A stretch of 64,000 bases of DNA from Nocardioides marinus. Lineage in GTDB: Bacteria; Pseudomonadota; Alphaproteobacteria; Rhodobacterales; Rhodobacteraceae. Below are positions 53,356 to 62,912 of the stretch, piece by piece. The stretch covers positions 248,001 to 312,000 of the forward strand of contig JAHVJD010000002.1 of the NCBI GenBank assembly GCA_019801415.1, in the 5' to 3' direction. How positions within the stretch are numbered: position 1 is the stretch's first letter; the number at the start of each line of letters is the position of its first letter. The position numbers were made by a program, and so were the translations under genes. Under the pieces are notes generated by a model. That model did no database searches and was not told the origin of the DNA. It saw nothing but the letters and a program-made list of their open reading frames with translations.

Positions 53356-55605
53356 ATGGCCCCCTCCCCACGCCCCCACCTTCCCCTGACCGCCGCCCTG
53401 CTGCTTGGCACCTGCCTGGCCGCCCCTGCATTGGCCGAGGACAGCCCGCTGCTGCTGAACGAGATCATCGTCTCCAGCGACCGCGCGGGCGGCACGCCGC
53501 TGGATATTCCGGCCAATGTCATCGTCATCGACGGGGCCGAACTGGAACGCCGTGGCGTGCAGGACCTGGAGGATCTCCTGCGCACGGTACCGGGCGTGGA
53601 TATCGCGCGCCAGACCTCGGCAACGGATCCGTTCAACACCATCGGCGGCGTGACCATCCGCGGCGTCGGCGGCAACCGGGTGGCGCTGCAGGTCGACGGC
53701 TCACGGGTGGCAGAGCGGATCACCGACGGCACCCGCGACTACTTCGACTTTTCCTTCACCAAACAGGCCGAGGTGGTGCGCGGACCCGCCTCGGTGAAAT
53801 GGGGTGCCGATGCGCTGGGGGGCCTGCTGGCGGTTGAAACCCTGGACCCCGAAGACCTGCTGCTGGGACAGGACCGCGCAGGCCGGACCAAGGCGTCCCA
53901 TGACAGTCTCAACCGCGGCACCGAGGCCGAGGCGATCTTTGCCCAGCGCTTCAACGACCGGCTCAGCTTCCTGCTGGGGGCAAAGCGCAGCCAGGCGCAT
54001 GAGATCGAAAAGTCCAACGCCCGCGCCGATGGCGGCCTTTACGGCTGTCCGCGCAACCTCAGCCACGGCGCCACCCACTGCGGCGAGCTGGACCCCACCG
54101 ACACCGCCACCAGCCGCGCCCTGGCCAAGCTGGTCTGGACCCCCAACGCCCGACACCGGCTGGAATTCAGCGCCGACCATCTGGACCGGCAAACCGATGT
54201 GACGCAGAAACAGGATCTCGGCCCGGTCTACTCCAGCTTCTCGGGCGCGCCGACGGGCGAGGTGATCCACAGCCGCGACCGCCACCTCGACCTGTCGCGC
54301 CAGCGGTTCGGGCTCGAGCACCAATGGTCCCCGGCGCAGGGCTGGCTGGACGAGGTCAAGACCACGCTGGCCTATGTGCCCCACAGCTACGAAAGTCTCA
54401 GCCACAAATCCACCACCTCCGCCGCGGGCGACAGCCTGCGCACGACGGATATCCTGACGTACTCCGAGGACTTCCACGAACTCGACATTCAGGCCACCAA
54501 GACCTTCACGACCGGAGACATCGACCATCACTTGGTCTTCGGTTTCGATGGCGATTACGCGCAAACCGACTATCAGCGGATCTCGCGGGTCAGCAACCTG
54601 ACCACCGGCACCACGACCGAGACCCGCGCGGGCGGCTTCAACTTTGCCAACGCCGAGACAACCCGCGCCGACCTCTATGCCGAAAATCGGATGCGCTTTG
54701 CCGGTGGCCGCTTCGAGCTGACGCCGGGGCTGCGCTTTGCCACCTACCGGATCGAGCCCAAGCCCGACGCCGACTACCAGGTGGTGCCGGGGGCGGAGCC
54801 CGTCACGCGCAAGGACAGCGAGCTGCTGGCCAGCCTCGGGGCGCAGTTCCACATCGACGACCGTTATTCGGTCTGGGCCAAATACGGCGAAGGCTTCAAG
54901 ATGCCCACCGCCCAGCAGCTGTTCCAGTCGCTGGATTCCACCTTCTTTGATCTGGTGCCTGCACCCGGCCTGCGCCCCGAAAGCGTCAAGAGCTACGAGA
55001 TCGGCCTGCGCTACGAAGGCGCGCGCGGCTACACCGCGGTGAACCTGTTCCAGTCCGACTACGACGATTTCATCCAGAGCTTCTACAACATCCCCGGCAC
55101 CAGCCAGTACACCTACCGCAACCTCTCAGAGGTTTCGATCTGGGGGATCGAGATGTCCGGCGCCTGGGATCTGAACGACCGCAGCTGGCTGACCTATGCC
55201 GCCGCCTGGCAGAAAGGCACCCAGCGGACCAGTGCCAGCGCCGCCGAAACCCCGCATGACCTTGCGCCGCTGACCGCCACCCTGACCTATGGCTACGCGC
55301 TGCCGCAGTATGACCTGACGCTCGAGGCCGTCGCCACCGTGGCCGCGCGGGTCAAGGAAACCGCCGATCCCGACGGTTTCAAACCGGCAGGCTACGCGCT
55401 GCTGGACCTCTACGGCAAATGGCAGGTTGCGCCCAACGCCTCGCTGAACGTCGGCGTGCAGAACGTCTTTGACAAACGTTACTTCACCGCCGACGCCATT
55501 GGCCGCAGCACCGCCCCCTCGGAGGCGGTGGCCCGGTCCAACCCGCTGGAGCTGATGACCGGTGCAGGCCGCAGCTTCCAGGTCAGCCTGAACCTGGACT
55601 TCTGA
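53356..55605 (+). CDS. TonB-dependent receptor, haem/haemoglobin type
   Basis: 749-residue outer-membrane receptor: signal peptide 1-27 (LTAALLLGTCLAAPALA), TonB-box-like NEIIVSSDRAGG, plug domain with GVTIRGVGGNRVALQVDG, and a C-terminal barrel ending NLDF. The GEGFKMPTAQQLFQ and APGLRPESVKSYEIGLR segments correspond to the FRAP and NPNL regions of haem receptors, and the protein best fits the haemoglobin/transferrin/lactoferrin receptor family. The ATG at 53356 gives a normal signal peptide; an ATG at 53335 is an alternative. Its stop overlaps the ABC gene start (TGATG). Confidence 0.88.
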   Translation: MAPSPRPHLPLTAALLLGTCLAAPALAEDSPLLLNEIIVSSDRAGGTPLDIPANVIVIDGAELERRGVQDLEDLLRTVPGVDIARQTSATDPFNTIGGVTIRGVGGNRVALQVDGSRVAERITDGTRDYFDFSFTKQAEVVRGPASVKWGADALGGLLAVETLDPEDLLLGQDRAGRTKASHDSLNRGTEAEAIFAQRFNDRLSFLLGAKRSQAHEIEKSNARADGGLYGCPRNLSHGATHCGELDPTDTATSRALAKLVWTPNARHRLEFSADHLDRQTDVTQKQDLGPVYSSFSGAPTGEVIHSRDRHLDLSRQRFGLEHQWSPAQGWLDEVKTTLAYVPHSYESLSHKSTTSAAGDSLRTTDILTYSEDFHELDIQATKTFTTGDIDHHLVFGFDGDYAQTDYQRISRVSNLTTGTTTETRAGGFNFANAETTRADLYAENRMRFAGGRFELTPGLRFATYRIEPKPDADYQVVPGAEPVTRKDSELLASLGAQFHIDDRYSVWAKYGEGFKMPTAQQLFQSLDSTFFDLVPAPGLRPESVKSYEIGLRYEGARGYTAVNLFQSDYDDFIQSFYNIPGTSQYTYRNLSEVSIWGIEMSGAWDLNDRSWLTYAAAWQKGTQRTSASAAETPHDLAPLTATLTYGYALPQYDLTLEAVATVAARVKETADPDGFKPAGYALLDLYGKWQVAPNASLNVGVQNVFDKRYFTADAIGRSTAPSEAVARSNPLELMTGAGRSFQVSLNLDF

Positions 55606-57326
55606 TGCGGGCGCTGTTCGGCAGACTCTACCGCCTGACGCGGCTTGCGGCCTCGGGGCCGCAGGCGTGGCAGGGGCTGGTGCTCTATGCCACGGTGCTC
55701 GGCCTCGGCTTTGTCGGGGTCTGGACCAGCGTCCTGATGATCGCCTGGAACAAACGCTTCTATGACGCGGTGGAGCAGCTGGACCTGGCCACCACCCTGC
55801 GCGAGCTGGCGGTGTTCTTTGCCATCACCGGGCTGCAGGTGGTGCTGTTCATCGTCGGCGACTACCTGCGCAAGCGGCTGCTCCTGCGCTGGCGCGCGCA
55901 GCTGACCGAGCGCGCCCTTTCCGCCTGGACCAGCACCCGCGCCTATTGGCACCTGCGCCCCGGTCTGTCGCCGCAGGCGATCGACAACCCCGACCAGCGC
56001 GTCGCCGAGGACTGCCGCCAGTTCGTCGACAAGCTGCTGCTGCTGTCGCTGGACCTGATCGAGAACTGCGTCTCCATCGTCAGCTACCTGGTGGTGCTCT
56101 GGGGGCTGACCGGCTTCGTGCTGACGCTGCCCGTCTTCGGCACCGAGCTCACCCTGCCGCATTACCTTGTCTGGCTCGCCTTCGTCTATGTCGGCATCTC
56201 CAGCGGCATCACCCATCTGATGGGCCGCCAGCTGAAGCCGCTGTTTTTCCGCCAGGAACGGCAGGAGGCCGACTTCCGCCACGCGCTGGTGCAGCTGCGC
56301 GACAACGCACCCGAAATCGCCCAGTCCGGCGGCGAGGACGCCGAGCTGCGCCGCCTCGGCCAGCGGTTTCAGGGCATCCGCCGCAACTGGCTGGCGCTGA
56401 TCCGCCGCGAGGCGGTCCTCAACATCTTTCACCGACCCTATTTCCAGACCGTGCTGCGGGTGCCGATGTTCTTCTCGCTGCCCGCCTATTTCGCAGGCTT
56501 CGTCACCTTCGGCGGCATGATGCAGCTGGCCGGCGCCTTCGGCCGGGTGACCCAGACCCTCAGCTGGTTCATCTTCAACTACAGGGCCATTGCCGAAATC
56601 GCCGCCATCGCCGAACGCCTGGATGAGCTGTTCGCCAGCACCCGCGCCCCTGCGCCGATGCCCGGTGTGCCCCGCGCCATCCGCCGCGCGCCCGCGCCGG
56701 ACGACGCGCTGCACGTGCGCGGGCTGGCCCTGTTCACCCCGCAGGGCCGCGCCTTGGACCCGGTCCCGGATGCCACCATCCGGCCCGGCGCATCGGTCTG
56801 GATCAGCGGCCCCTCCGGCACCGGCAAGACCACGCTGCTGGCCGCCCTCTCCGGTCTCTGGACCTATGGCGAGGGCGAGATCCTGACACCGCCTGCGGGC
56901 CTGATGTTCCTGCCCCAGAAACCCTACCTGCTGCCCGACGGCCTAGCCGCGGCCGCCTGCTACCCCAGCGATCCGGCAGGCTTTGCCCCCGCCCGCCTGC
57001 GCGCGGTGCTGCAGGAGATCGGCCTCGGCCACCGGCTGGACATGCTGGATCAGCCCGGCCCCGCCGCGCTCGAAGGGCTGTCAATGGGAGAGCGCCAGCG
57101 GCTGGCGCTCGCCCGCGTGCTGCTGAACCGCCCCGCCTGGGTGGTGCTGGACGAGGCCACCAGCGCGCTCGACAGCGCCAGCGAGACCCGCCTGCTGTCC
57201 CTGATCCGCCGCGCGCTGCCCCGGGCCGCGATCCTGTGCGTGGCCCACCACGAACCCCGCGGGCTGGCCCCCTTCGACCGCTGGCAGATCGGCCCCGCAA
57301 CCCCGGATGAAAGACAAATCGCATGA
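55605..57326 (+). CDS. SbmA/BacA-like ABC half-transporter (membrane and ATPase domains fused)
   Basis: 573-residue protein with an N-terminal membrane domain of the SbmA/BacA/ABC_membrane_2 type (TMs in LYATVLGLGFVGVWTSVLMIAW, ELAVFFAITGLQVVLFIVG, LVVLWGLTGFVLTL and YLVWLAFVYVGISSGI) and a C-terminal ATPase: Walker A GPSGTGKTT, ABC signature LSMGERQRLALARVLL, Walker B VVLDEATSALD. Related proteins (Rv1819c, BacA) import cobalamin or peptides. The gene is embedded between a TonB receptor and haem-related genes, and no HmuTUV-type importer is present. Confidence 0.9.
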   Translation: MRALFGRLYRLTRLAASGPQAWQGLVLYATVLGLGFVGVWTSVLMIAWNKRFYDAVEQLDLATTLRELAVFFAITGLQVVLFIVGDYLRKRLLLRWRAQLTERALSAWTSTRAYWHLRPGLSPQAIDNPDQRVAEDCRQFVDKLLLLSLDLIENCVSIVSYLVVLWGLTGFVLTLPVFGTELTLPHYLVWLAFVYVGISSGITHLMGRQLKPLFFRQERQEADFRHALVQLRDNAPEIAQSGGEDAELRRLGQRFQGIRRNWLALIRREAVLNIFHRPYFQTVLRVPMFFSLPAYFAGFVTFGGMMQLAGAFGRVTQTLSWFIFNYRAIAEIAAIAERLDELFASTRAPAPMPGVPRAIRRAPAPDDALHVRGLALFTPQGRALDPVPDATIRPGASVWISGPSGTGKTTLLAALSGLWTYGEGEILTPPAGLMFLPQKPYLLPDGLAAAACYPSDPAGFAPARLRAVLQEIGLGHRLDMLDQPGPAALEGLSMGERQRLALARVLLNRPAWVVLDEATSALDSASETRLLSLIRRALPRAAILCVAHHEPRGLAPFDRWQIGPATPDERQIA

Positions 57327-58042
57327 CAGACACACAAGCCTGCCCCGCAGGCGACGCCGCAGAGCGCGGCCGCTGGACCCTCGGCGGTGCCGAACCGAAT
57401 GCACTGCTGGCACGGCTGACGCAGATGGACCGGGTGATGCTGGCAATCCGGCAGGACGGGCTGCTGCATGAGCGTCTGGGCCGGATCCGCGAGGTGCGCC
57501 TTGATGGCGGCCACGTCGTGCTCGGCGGCACCGATCCGGTTGCCCGCATCCCGCAGGGCCTGCTGGCGGCGGTGCGTCTGGATGTCAGCGCCGAGATGCG
57601 CGGCAAGCTCTACCCCCGGCTGGAGTTCCTCGACCGCGACGGCACCCATGTGTTCTCCGTCACCGGGCTGGAGGGCGCGGCCCCGTTCCTTTCCCCCCTC
57701 GCCACGCTCAACCGCACGCCGCTGCCGCCGCCCAGCGCCGAGGATCCGGTGGACACGCCCGAGGATCCCACCGATCAGGACCCCGCCCTGCAGCTTCTGG
57801 GCCGTCTCCAGCGTGCTGCGCAACCGCTGCGCATCACCGCCCGCCAATACGGGATCCGCCAAAGCTGGCAGGGTGTCATCGACCGGTTGATGCCGATGGG
57901 CGGCCATGTGAACATCATCACCAAACCCTTTCACCTGCACCTGCGCGCGGGCCTGATCGCCGCCTGGGACAGCACGAAAGGCCACCATGTCGCGCTTGAT
58001 GCACAGGCACGGCCCCTCGGACTGGAGATTACCGAAACATGA
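57323..58042 (+). CDS. Short HmuS/ChuX-like haem-handling protein
   Basis: 239-residue protein that resembles one repeat of HmuS/HemS-type haem-carrier and degradation proteins: RVMLAIRQDGLLHERLGRIREVRL, then YPRLEFLDRDGTHVFSVTG, and a second part with MPMGGHVNIITKPFHLHLRAGLIAAW corresponding to the NPF-HLR-W segment. It is shorter and more diverged than usual. Its ATG overlaps the ABC gene stop and its stop overlaps the ChaN gene (ATGA). Haem binding is inferred from family resemblance and neighbours. Confidence 0.6.
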   Translation: MTDTQACPAGDAAERGRWTLGGAEPNALLARLTQMDRVMLAIRQDGLLHERLGRIREVRLDGGHVVLGGTDPVARIPQGLLAAVRLDVSAEMRGKLYPRLEFLDRDGTHVFSVTGLEGAAPFLSPLATLNRTPLPPPSAEDPVDTPEDPTDQDPALQLLGRLQRAAQPLRITARQYGIRQSWQGVIDRLMPMGGHVNIITKPFHLHLRAGLIAAWDSTKGHHVALDAQARPLGLEITET

Positions 58043-58860
58043 CCCCCGGCACCTGGTTCACCCCCGGCACGCAGACCCTGCTCAGCCATCAGGAGGTGCT
58101 CGCCCGCGCCGCGCGCCAGCAGGCGGTGCTGCTGGGCGAAAGCCACGACAGGGCGGAAAACCACCGCTGGCAGATGCACGTCTGCGCGGGCCTTTTGGCG
58201 CATCGCCCGGATCTGGTGCTCGGCTTCGAGATGTTCCCGGCCCGGCTGAACCCGGTGCTGGCCGACTGGGTCGGCGGCACGCTCAGCGAGGCGGAGTTTC
58301 TGGAGCGCGCCGAATGGAGCACCGTCTGGGGCTTTGATGCCGAGCTTTACATGCCGATCTTCCGCTTTGCCCGCGATTTCGGGATCGGGATGATCGGCCT
58401 CAACTGCCGCCGCGCGCTGGTCACCGAGGTCGGCCGCGACGGCTGGGAAAACATTCCCGAGGACGCCCGCGAAGGGCTGAGCCCGGCCGCGCCCGCAACC
58501 GCCGCCTATCGCCAGTACCTGTTCGACATCACCGGCGGTCGGCGCGAAGGCCGCGCGGCGCAATCCGCCGATGATCCCACCTTTGACCGTTTCGTGCGCG
58601 CGCAGCAGACATGGGACCGCGCCTTTGCCTGCCGCATCGCCGAGCGCGCCGCCGCACCGGACGCGCCGCTGGTGGTCGGCATCATCGGCCGCGGCCACCT
58701 GGAGTTCCGCGGCGGCACCCCGTTCCAGCTCGACCACCTAGGCATTGCACAGACGATGGTGCTGCTGCCGCATGCGCAAGGGGACAGCCACCATGCCGGG
58801 CAGGCCGACGCCATGTGCGTGATGCCGGACAGCCCGGACCAGCCCGCCGCAGCGGGCTAG
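58039..58860 (+). CDS. ChaN-family haem-binding-like protein (DUF399)
   Basis: 273-residue ChaN/DUF399-fold protein: AVLLGESHDRAENHRWQMHV near the start, LVLGFEMFPARLNPVLADW, and GIIGRGHLEFRGG near the end, the family's EreA-like and metal-site motifs. Campylobacter ChaN binds haem, and ChaN-like genes (PhuW) accompany haem-uptake operons. No signal peptide or lipobox is seen here. It is the last gene of a four-gene coupled operon, and its stop overlaps the convergent decarboxylase gene by four bases. Confidence 0.82.
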   Translation: MTPGTWFTPGTQTLLSHQEVLARAARQQAVLLGESHDRAENHRWQMHVCAGLLAHRPDLVLGFEMFPARLNPVLADWVGGTLSEAEFLERAEWSTVWGFDAELYMPIFRFARDFGIGMIGLNCRRALVTEVGRDGWENIPEDAREGLSPAAPATAAYRQYLFDITGGRREGRAAQSADDPTFDRFVRAQQTWDRAFACRIAERAAAPDAPLVVGIIGRGHLEFRGGTPFQLDHLGIAQTMVLLPHAQGDSHHAGQADAMCVMPDSPDQPAAAG

Positions 58861-60284
58861 ACCCCTGCCCGCTCGTCGGCCTCTCGCGCGACCGCGACGA
58901 TGGCGGCGCGCACGTCCGGCGCGCGACTGCGATGATTGGTGATCGCCGCCCGCAACAACACCCGGCCATCCACGCGGGTGGTGGAGAACACGGCCTCGCC
59001 GCTTTCCTGCAGCACCTGCGCGATCTCGGCATTCAACCGGGACTGCGCATCCGGCGGCAGGTCCGCCCGGGCGGTGAAAACGCAGACATTCGACACCACT
59101 GGCGCCGCCAGGGCCATCTTTGGCTGCGCCGCGACCTCAGCCGCCATCAAGGCCGCCAGGCCGCAGTTTCCGGTAATCGCCTCCGAGAACGCCGCCTCGC
59201 CATAGGTCTCCAGCGCCGTCCAGACCTTCAGCGCCCGGTTGCCACGGGAAAGGTCGATGCCGTAATCGCAGAACCACGGCTCGCCCCCCGCCAACCCGCG
59301 CTCCGCGCCCTCCAGATAGGAGGGCCGCGCGGCAAACGCCGCCCGGTGCTCGGCCTCGTTGCGGATCAAGGCCATGCCGCAGTCGTAACCGACGTACATC
59401 CACTTGTGGAAATCCAGCGCAATGCTGTCAGCCCGGCCGATGCCGTCACTCAGCGACCGGTAGGGCTCTGCCGCGATCCGGGTCCAGGCGCCGAACGCTC
59501 CGTCGACATGCAGCCACAGCCCCAGTTCGGCGGCCGCATCTGCGAGGGCATTCAGATCGTCAAACAGCCCTAGGTCCACCGACCCGGCGGTGCCCACCAC
59601 CAGGAACGGCAGCGCCCCGGCAGCACGATCCTGCGCCACCATCTCCGCCAGCGCGGCGCAATCCATCCTGCCATCGACCAGCGGAACCTTGCGCAGGTTG
59701 TCCGAACCAATGCCCAGCAGCTCCACCGCCTTCAGCGTGGCATTGTGCACGCCCTCACCCGCATAGGCCGTCAGCCGCCCATCGCCCTGCCCCCGCTTGC
59801 GCAGATCCGGCAAGGCCCGCAGCCGCGCCGCCTGAAAGGCAATCACCGTCGCCTGCGAGGTGCCGGTCACGAGCAATCCGCTGGCCCCTTCCGGCATCCC
59901 CATCTTGCGGCGGGTCCAATCCACCACCGCGCGCTCCATGTAGTTCGCCCCGTGGTCGCGCCCGCCCATGTTGGCATTGACCGCAGCCGCCGCGACCGAC
60001 GCGATCAGGTCCGAGGCCAGCCCCGAGCCCTGCACCCAGCCCCAGAACCGCGGATGGGTATTGCCGCCATGATAGGGCAGCACATCGGCGATGATCCGGT
60101 CCACGGTCTCTTGCGGCCCGCGCGCCTCGGCCTGCACCGCATAGCGCGCATCGATGTCATCCGGCACCGGCTGCCAGGGGCGCTCCGCCGCCTGCTGCAT
60201 CTGGTCCAGCGCCGCCTCCAGCATCCGCTGCGCCTCGGCCCGGAAGGTGTCCCAATCCTGCGTCTTGATTCCCTGATCCGCCAT
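58857..60284 (-). CDS. PLP-dependent aromatic-L-amino-acid decarboxylase-like protein
   Basis: 475-residue group II PLP decarboxylase. HVDGAFGAW gives the cofactor Asp (about residue 261), and Lys294 in DFHKWMYVGYDCG is the PLP lysine; TGTSQATVIAFQAAR binds phosphate. Such enzymes decarboxylate aromatic or other amino acids to amines. The frame continues upstream, but the ATG at 60282-60284 gives a standard N-terminus. No neighbouring gene indicates the substrate. Confidence 0.9.
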   Translation of the reverse strand: MADQGIKTQDWDTFRAEAQRMLEAALDQMQQAAERPWQPVPDDIDARYAVQAEARGPQETVDRIIADVLPYHGGNTHPRFWGWVQGSGLASDLIASVAAAAVNANMGGRDHGANYMERAVVDWTRRKMGMPEGASGLLVTGTSQATVIAFQAARLRALPDLRKRGQGDGRLTAYAGEGVHNATLKAVELLGIGSDNLRKVPLVDGRMDCAALAEMVAQDRAAGALPFLVVGTAGSVDLGLFDDLNALADAAAELGLWLHVDGAFGAWTRIAAEPYRSLSDGIGRADSIALDFHKWMYVGYDCGMALIRNEAEHRAAFAARPSYLEGAERGLAGGEPWFCDYGIDLSRGNRALKVWTALETYGEAAFSEAITGNCGLAALMAAEVAAQPKMALAAPVVSNVCVFTARADLPPDAQSRLNAEIAQVLQESGEAVFSTTRVDGRVLLRAAITNHRSRAPDVRAAIVAVAREADERAGV

Positions 60285-60571
60285 CCCCGCGTCCTCTGCC
60301 TGCCCTGTGCTGGCCGCAGGTGTAGCCCGCAGACCGCCACGCTGCACGGAGAATATCGCCGCAGCCGTCCGGCGGTCCGCGGCTCAGCCCCCGACCGCCC
60401 CGTCAAACCAAAGGTTTGCCTCCAGCAAAACGGGAGAGCGCTTCGCACCCGCCCGAGATCGGCCAAGGCGCTGCGCAGCTTATCCACAGCCCCTTGCGTC
60501 CCTCTTCCACCCGGCCCCAACACCTGCCATAATGACCGTAAACCAAAACCAAGGAAGAGCAGCTCCCGCAC

Positions 60572-62530
60572 ATGGCCGACGACCTCCTCAGCACGCCCGC
60601 AGCCGAGACCTATGACGCCTCCTCCATCGAGGTTCTCGAAGGCCTCGAACCGGTCCGACAGCGCCCCGGCATGTATATCGGCGGCACCGATGAGCGCGCC
60701 CTGCACCACATGGTGGCGGAAATCCTCGACAACTCGATGGACGAGGCCGTGGCCGGCCACGCCAACCGCATCGAGGTGACGCTGCACGCCGATTATTCCG
60801 TCACCATCTCCGACAACGGCCGCGGCATCCCGATCGACCCGCACCCCAAGTTCCCCGACAAATCCGCGCTCGAAGTGATCCTCTGCACCCTGCACGCGGG
60901 CGGCAAGTTCTCCGGCAAGGCCTACCAGACCTCCGGCGGTCTGCACGGCGTGGGCTCCTCGGTGGTGAACGCGCTGTCGGATTCCATGGTCGTGCAAGTG
61001 GCCAAGAACAAGGAACTGTTCGAACAGCGCTTCTCCCGCGGGTTGCCGCAAGGCCCGGTCGAGAAGATCGGCGCAGCGCCGAACAAGCGCGGCACCTTCG
61101 TCACCTTCCACGCCGATGAGCAGATCTTCGGCCACCACCGCTTCAAACCCGCCCGCCTGTTCAAGCTGGTGCGCTCCAAGGCCTATCTGTTCTCCGGCGT
61201 CGAGATCCGCTGGAAAACCGAAATCGACGACGGCGAGACCCCGGCCGAGGCCACCTTCCACTTCCCCGGCGGCCTCAAGGACTACCTGACCGAAGTGTTG
61301 GGCAAATCCTCCGTCTACGCAGACCAGCCCTTCGCCGGCAAGGTCGAGTTCCGCGAGAAATTCGGCGAGCCGGGTTACGTGGAATGGGCGATCAACTGGA
61401 CGCCGTCGCGCGACGGCTTTACGCAGTCCTACTGTAACACAGTCCCCACCCCCGAAGGCGGCACCCATGTCACCGGATTCTGGTCCGCGATCCTCAAGGG
61501 CATCAAGGCCTACGGCGAGCTGGTCGGCAACAAGAAGGCGGCCCAGATCACCCGCGATGACCTGATGGCGGGCGGCTGTGCGCTGGTCTCCTGCTTCATC
61601 GCCGACCCCGCCTTCGTCGGCCAGACCAAGGACCGCCTGTCCACCGAATCCGCCAACAAGATGGTGGAAAACTCGGTCCGCGACCATTTCGACAACTGGC
61701 TCGCCGCCGATACCAAATCCGCCGGCGCCATCCTCGATTTCCTGATCCTGCGCGCCGAGGAACGCCTGCGCCGCAAGCAGGAGAAGGAGACCCAGCGCAA
61801 GTCCGCCACCAAGAAGCTGCGCCTGCCCGGCAAGCTGACCGACTGTACCTCCAAGGACCGCTCCGGCACCGAGCTGTTCATCGTCGAGGGCGACTCCGCG
61901 GGCGGCTCCGGCAAGGGCGCGCGCAACCGCGAATACCAGGCGCTCCTGCCGCTCAAGGGCAAGATCCTGAACGTGCTGGGCGCGGCCTCCAACAAGCTCG
62001 GCTCCAACGCCGAGATCAACGACCTCTGCGAGGCGCTGGGGGTCGGGCTGGGTTCCAAGTTCAACCTCGACGATCTGCGCTATGACAAGATCATCATCAT
62101 GACCGATGCGGACGTCGACGGCGCCCATATCGCCTCGCTCTTGATGACCTTCTTCTTCACCCAGATGCGCCCGCTGATCGACCACGGCCACCTGTACCTG
62201 GCCTGCCCGCCGCTGTTCCGCCTGACGCAAGGCGCCAAGCGCGTCTACTGCCAGGACGAGGCCGAGCGCGACTACTGGCTGGAAAAGGGCCTCGGCGGCA
62301 AGGGCAAGATCGACGTCAGCCGCTTCAAGGGTCTGGGCGAAATGGACGCCAAGGACCTGAAGGAGACCACAATGGACCCCAAGACCCGGAAATTGATCCG
62401 GGTGACCATCGACGAGGACGAGCCCGGCGAGACCGGCGACCTGGTCGAGCGCCTGATGGGCAAGAAACCCGAGCTCCGCTTCCAGTATATCCAGGAGAAC
62501 GCGAAGTTCGTGGAGGAGCTGGATGTTTAA
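60572..62530 (+). CDS. parE: DNA topoisomerase IV subunit B
   Basis: 652-residue type IIA topoisomerase B subunit with GHKL ATPase (ILDNSMDEAVAGHANRIEV, DNGRGIPID, GGLHGVGSSVVNALS), transducer, and TOPRIM domain (FIVEGDSAGGSGKGARNR and MTDADVDGAHI), ending with the LGEMDAKDLKETTMDPKTRKL tail shared by GyrB/ParE. Decatenates sister chromosomes with ParC. Lack of the GyrB insert and the early start support ParE over GyrB. AAGGAAGAG precedes the ATG. Confidence 0.95.
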   Translation: MADDLLSTPAAETYDASSIEVLEGLEPVRQRPGMYIGGTDERALHHMVAEILDNSMDEAVAGHANRIEVTLHADYSVTISDNGRGIPIDPHPKFPDKSALEVILCTLHAGGKFSGKAYQTSGGLHGVGSSVVNALSDSMVVQVAKNKELFEQRFSRGLPQGPVEKIGAAPNKRGTFVTFHADEQIFGHHRFKPARLFKLVRSKAYLFSGVEIRWKTEIDDGETPAEATFHFPGGLKDYLTEVLGKSSVYADQPFAGKVEFREKFGEPGYVEWAINWTPSRDGFTQSYCNTVPTPEGGTHVTGFWSAILKGIKAYGELVGNKKAAQITRDDLMAGGCALVSCFIADPAFVGQTKDRLSTESANKMVENSVRDHFDNWLAADTKSAGAILDFLILRAEERLRRKQEKETQRKSATKKLRLPGKLTDCTSKDRSGTELFIVEGDSAGGSGKGARNREYQALLPLKGKILNVLGAASNKLGSNAEINDLCEALGVGLGSKFNLDDLRYDKIIIMTDADVDGAHIASLLMTFFFTQMRPLIDHGHLYLACPPLFRLTQGAKRVYCQDEAERDYWLEKGLGGKGKIDVSRFKGLGEMDAKDLKETTMDPKTRKLIRVTIDEDEPGETGDLVERLMGKKPELRFQYIQENAKFVEELDV

Positions 62531-62545
62531 AGGTTTCTTCGATCT

Positions 62546-62911
62546 ATGAATTTGGACCTTGTATTACCTATATCCGTGATTGCTTTGGCATTCACGGTCA
62601 AACTCTTTGTGGACAGAAGCACATCTCTTCCAGATTTCGTGGCAAGCATTTTGGAACTCCCCGTTGACATTATGTTTCTCGCGATCTCACTCATGGTTGG
62701 CCTCGCAATCGCTTCCGCAGACGGAGAAAATGAGCACACGATCTACCTAATTTTACTCATAATTTTGGCTATAATCGTGGTCGGACTATGGAGAAAGTCC
62801 GCCATGTTTTTTGAGAATGAGCACTTCAAAATGTCGGTTGGTCTTGCTGTGGCTTCATACACGATATCAGTTACCAGCGTCGTTGCTACAATTAAGATGA
62901 TTGGGGTCTGA
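62546..62911 (+). CDS. Four-helix membrane protein of an A+T-rich module
   Basis: 121-residue hydrophobic protein with four probable transmembrane helices: about 4-24 (DLVLPISVIALAFTVKLFV), 40-58 (VDIMFLAISLMVGLAIA), 66-84 (IYLILLIILAIIVVGLW) and 95-121 (MSVGLAVASYTISVTSVVAT). It starts 15 bases after the parE stop, at a sharp fall in G+C, and uses rare codons such as ATA and TTA. The next gene starts one base after its stop, so they are coupled. No family recognised. A membrane partner or pore subunit for the adjacent effector-like protein is a fair guess. Confidence 0.72.
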   Translation: MNLDLVLPISVIALAFTVKLFVDRSTSLPDFVASILELPVDIMFLAISLMVGLAIASADGENEHTIYLILLIILAIIVVGLWRKSAMFFENEHFKMSVGLAVASYTISVTSVVATIKMIGV

Positions 62912-62912
62912 A

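Noticed and set aside
60480-60488. DnaA box TTATCCACA upstream of parE as a replication origin
   Set aside because: A single perfect box without a cluster, A+T-rich unwinding region or dnaA/dnaN/parAB neighbours is not enough; such 9-mers occur by chance.
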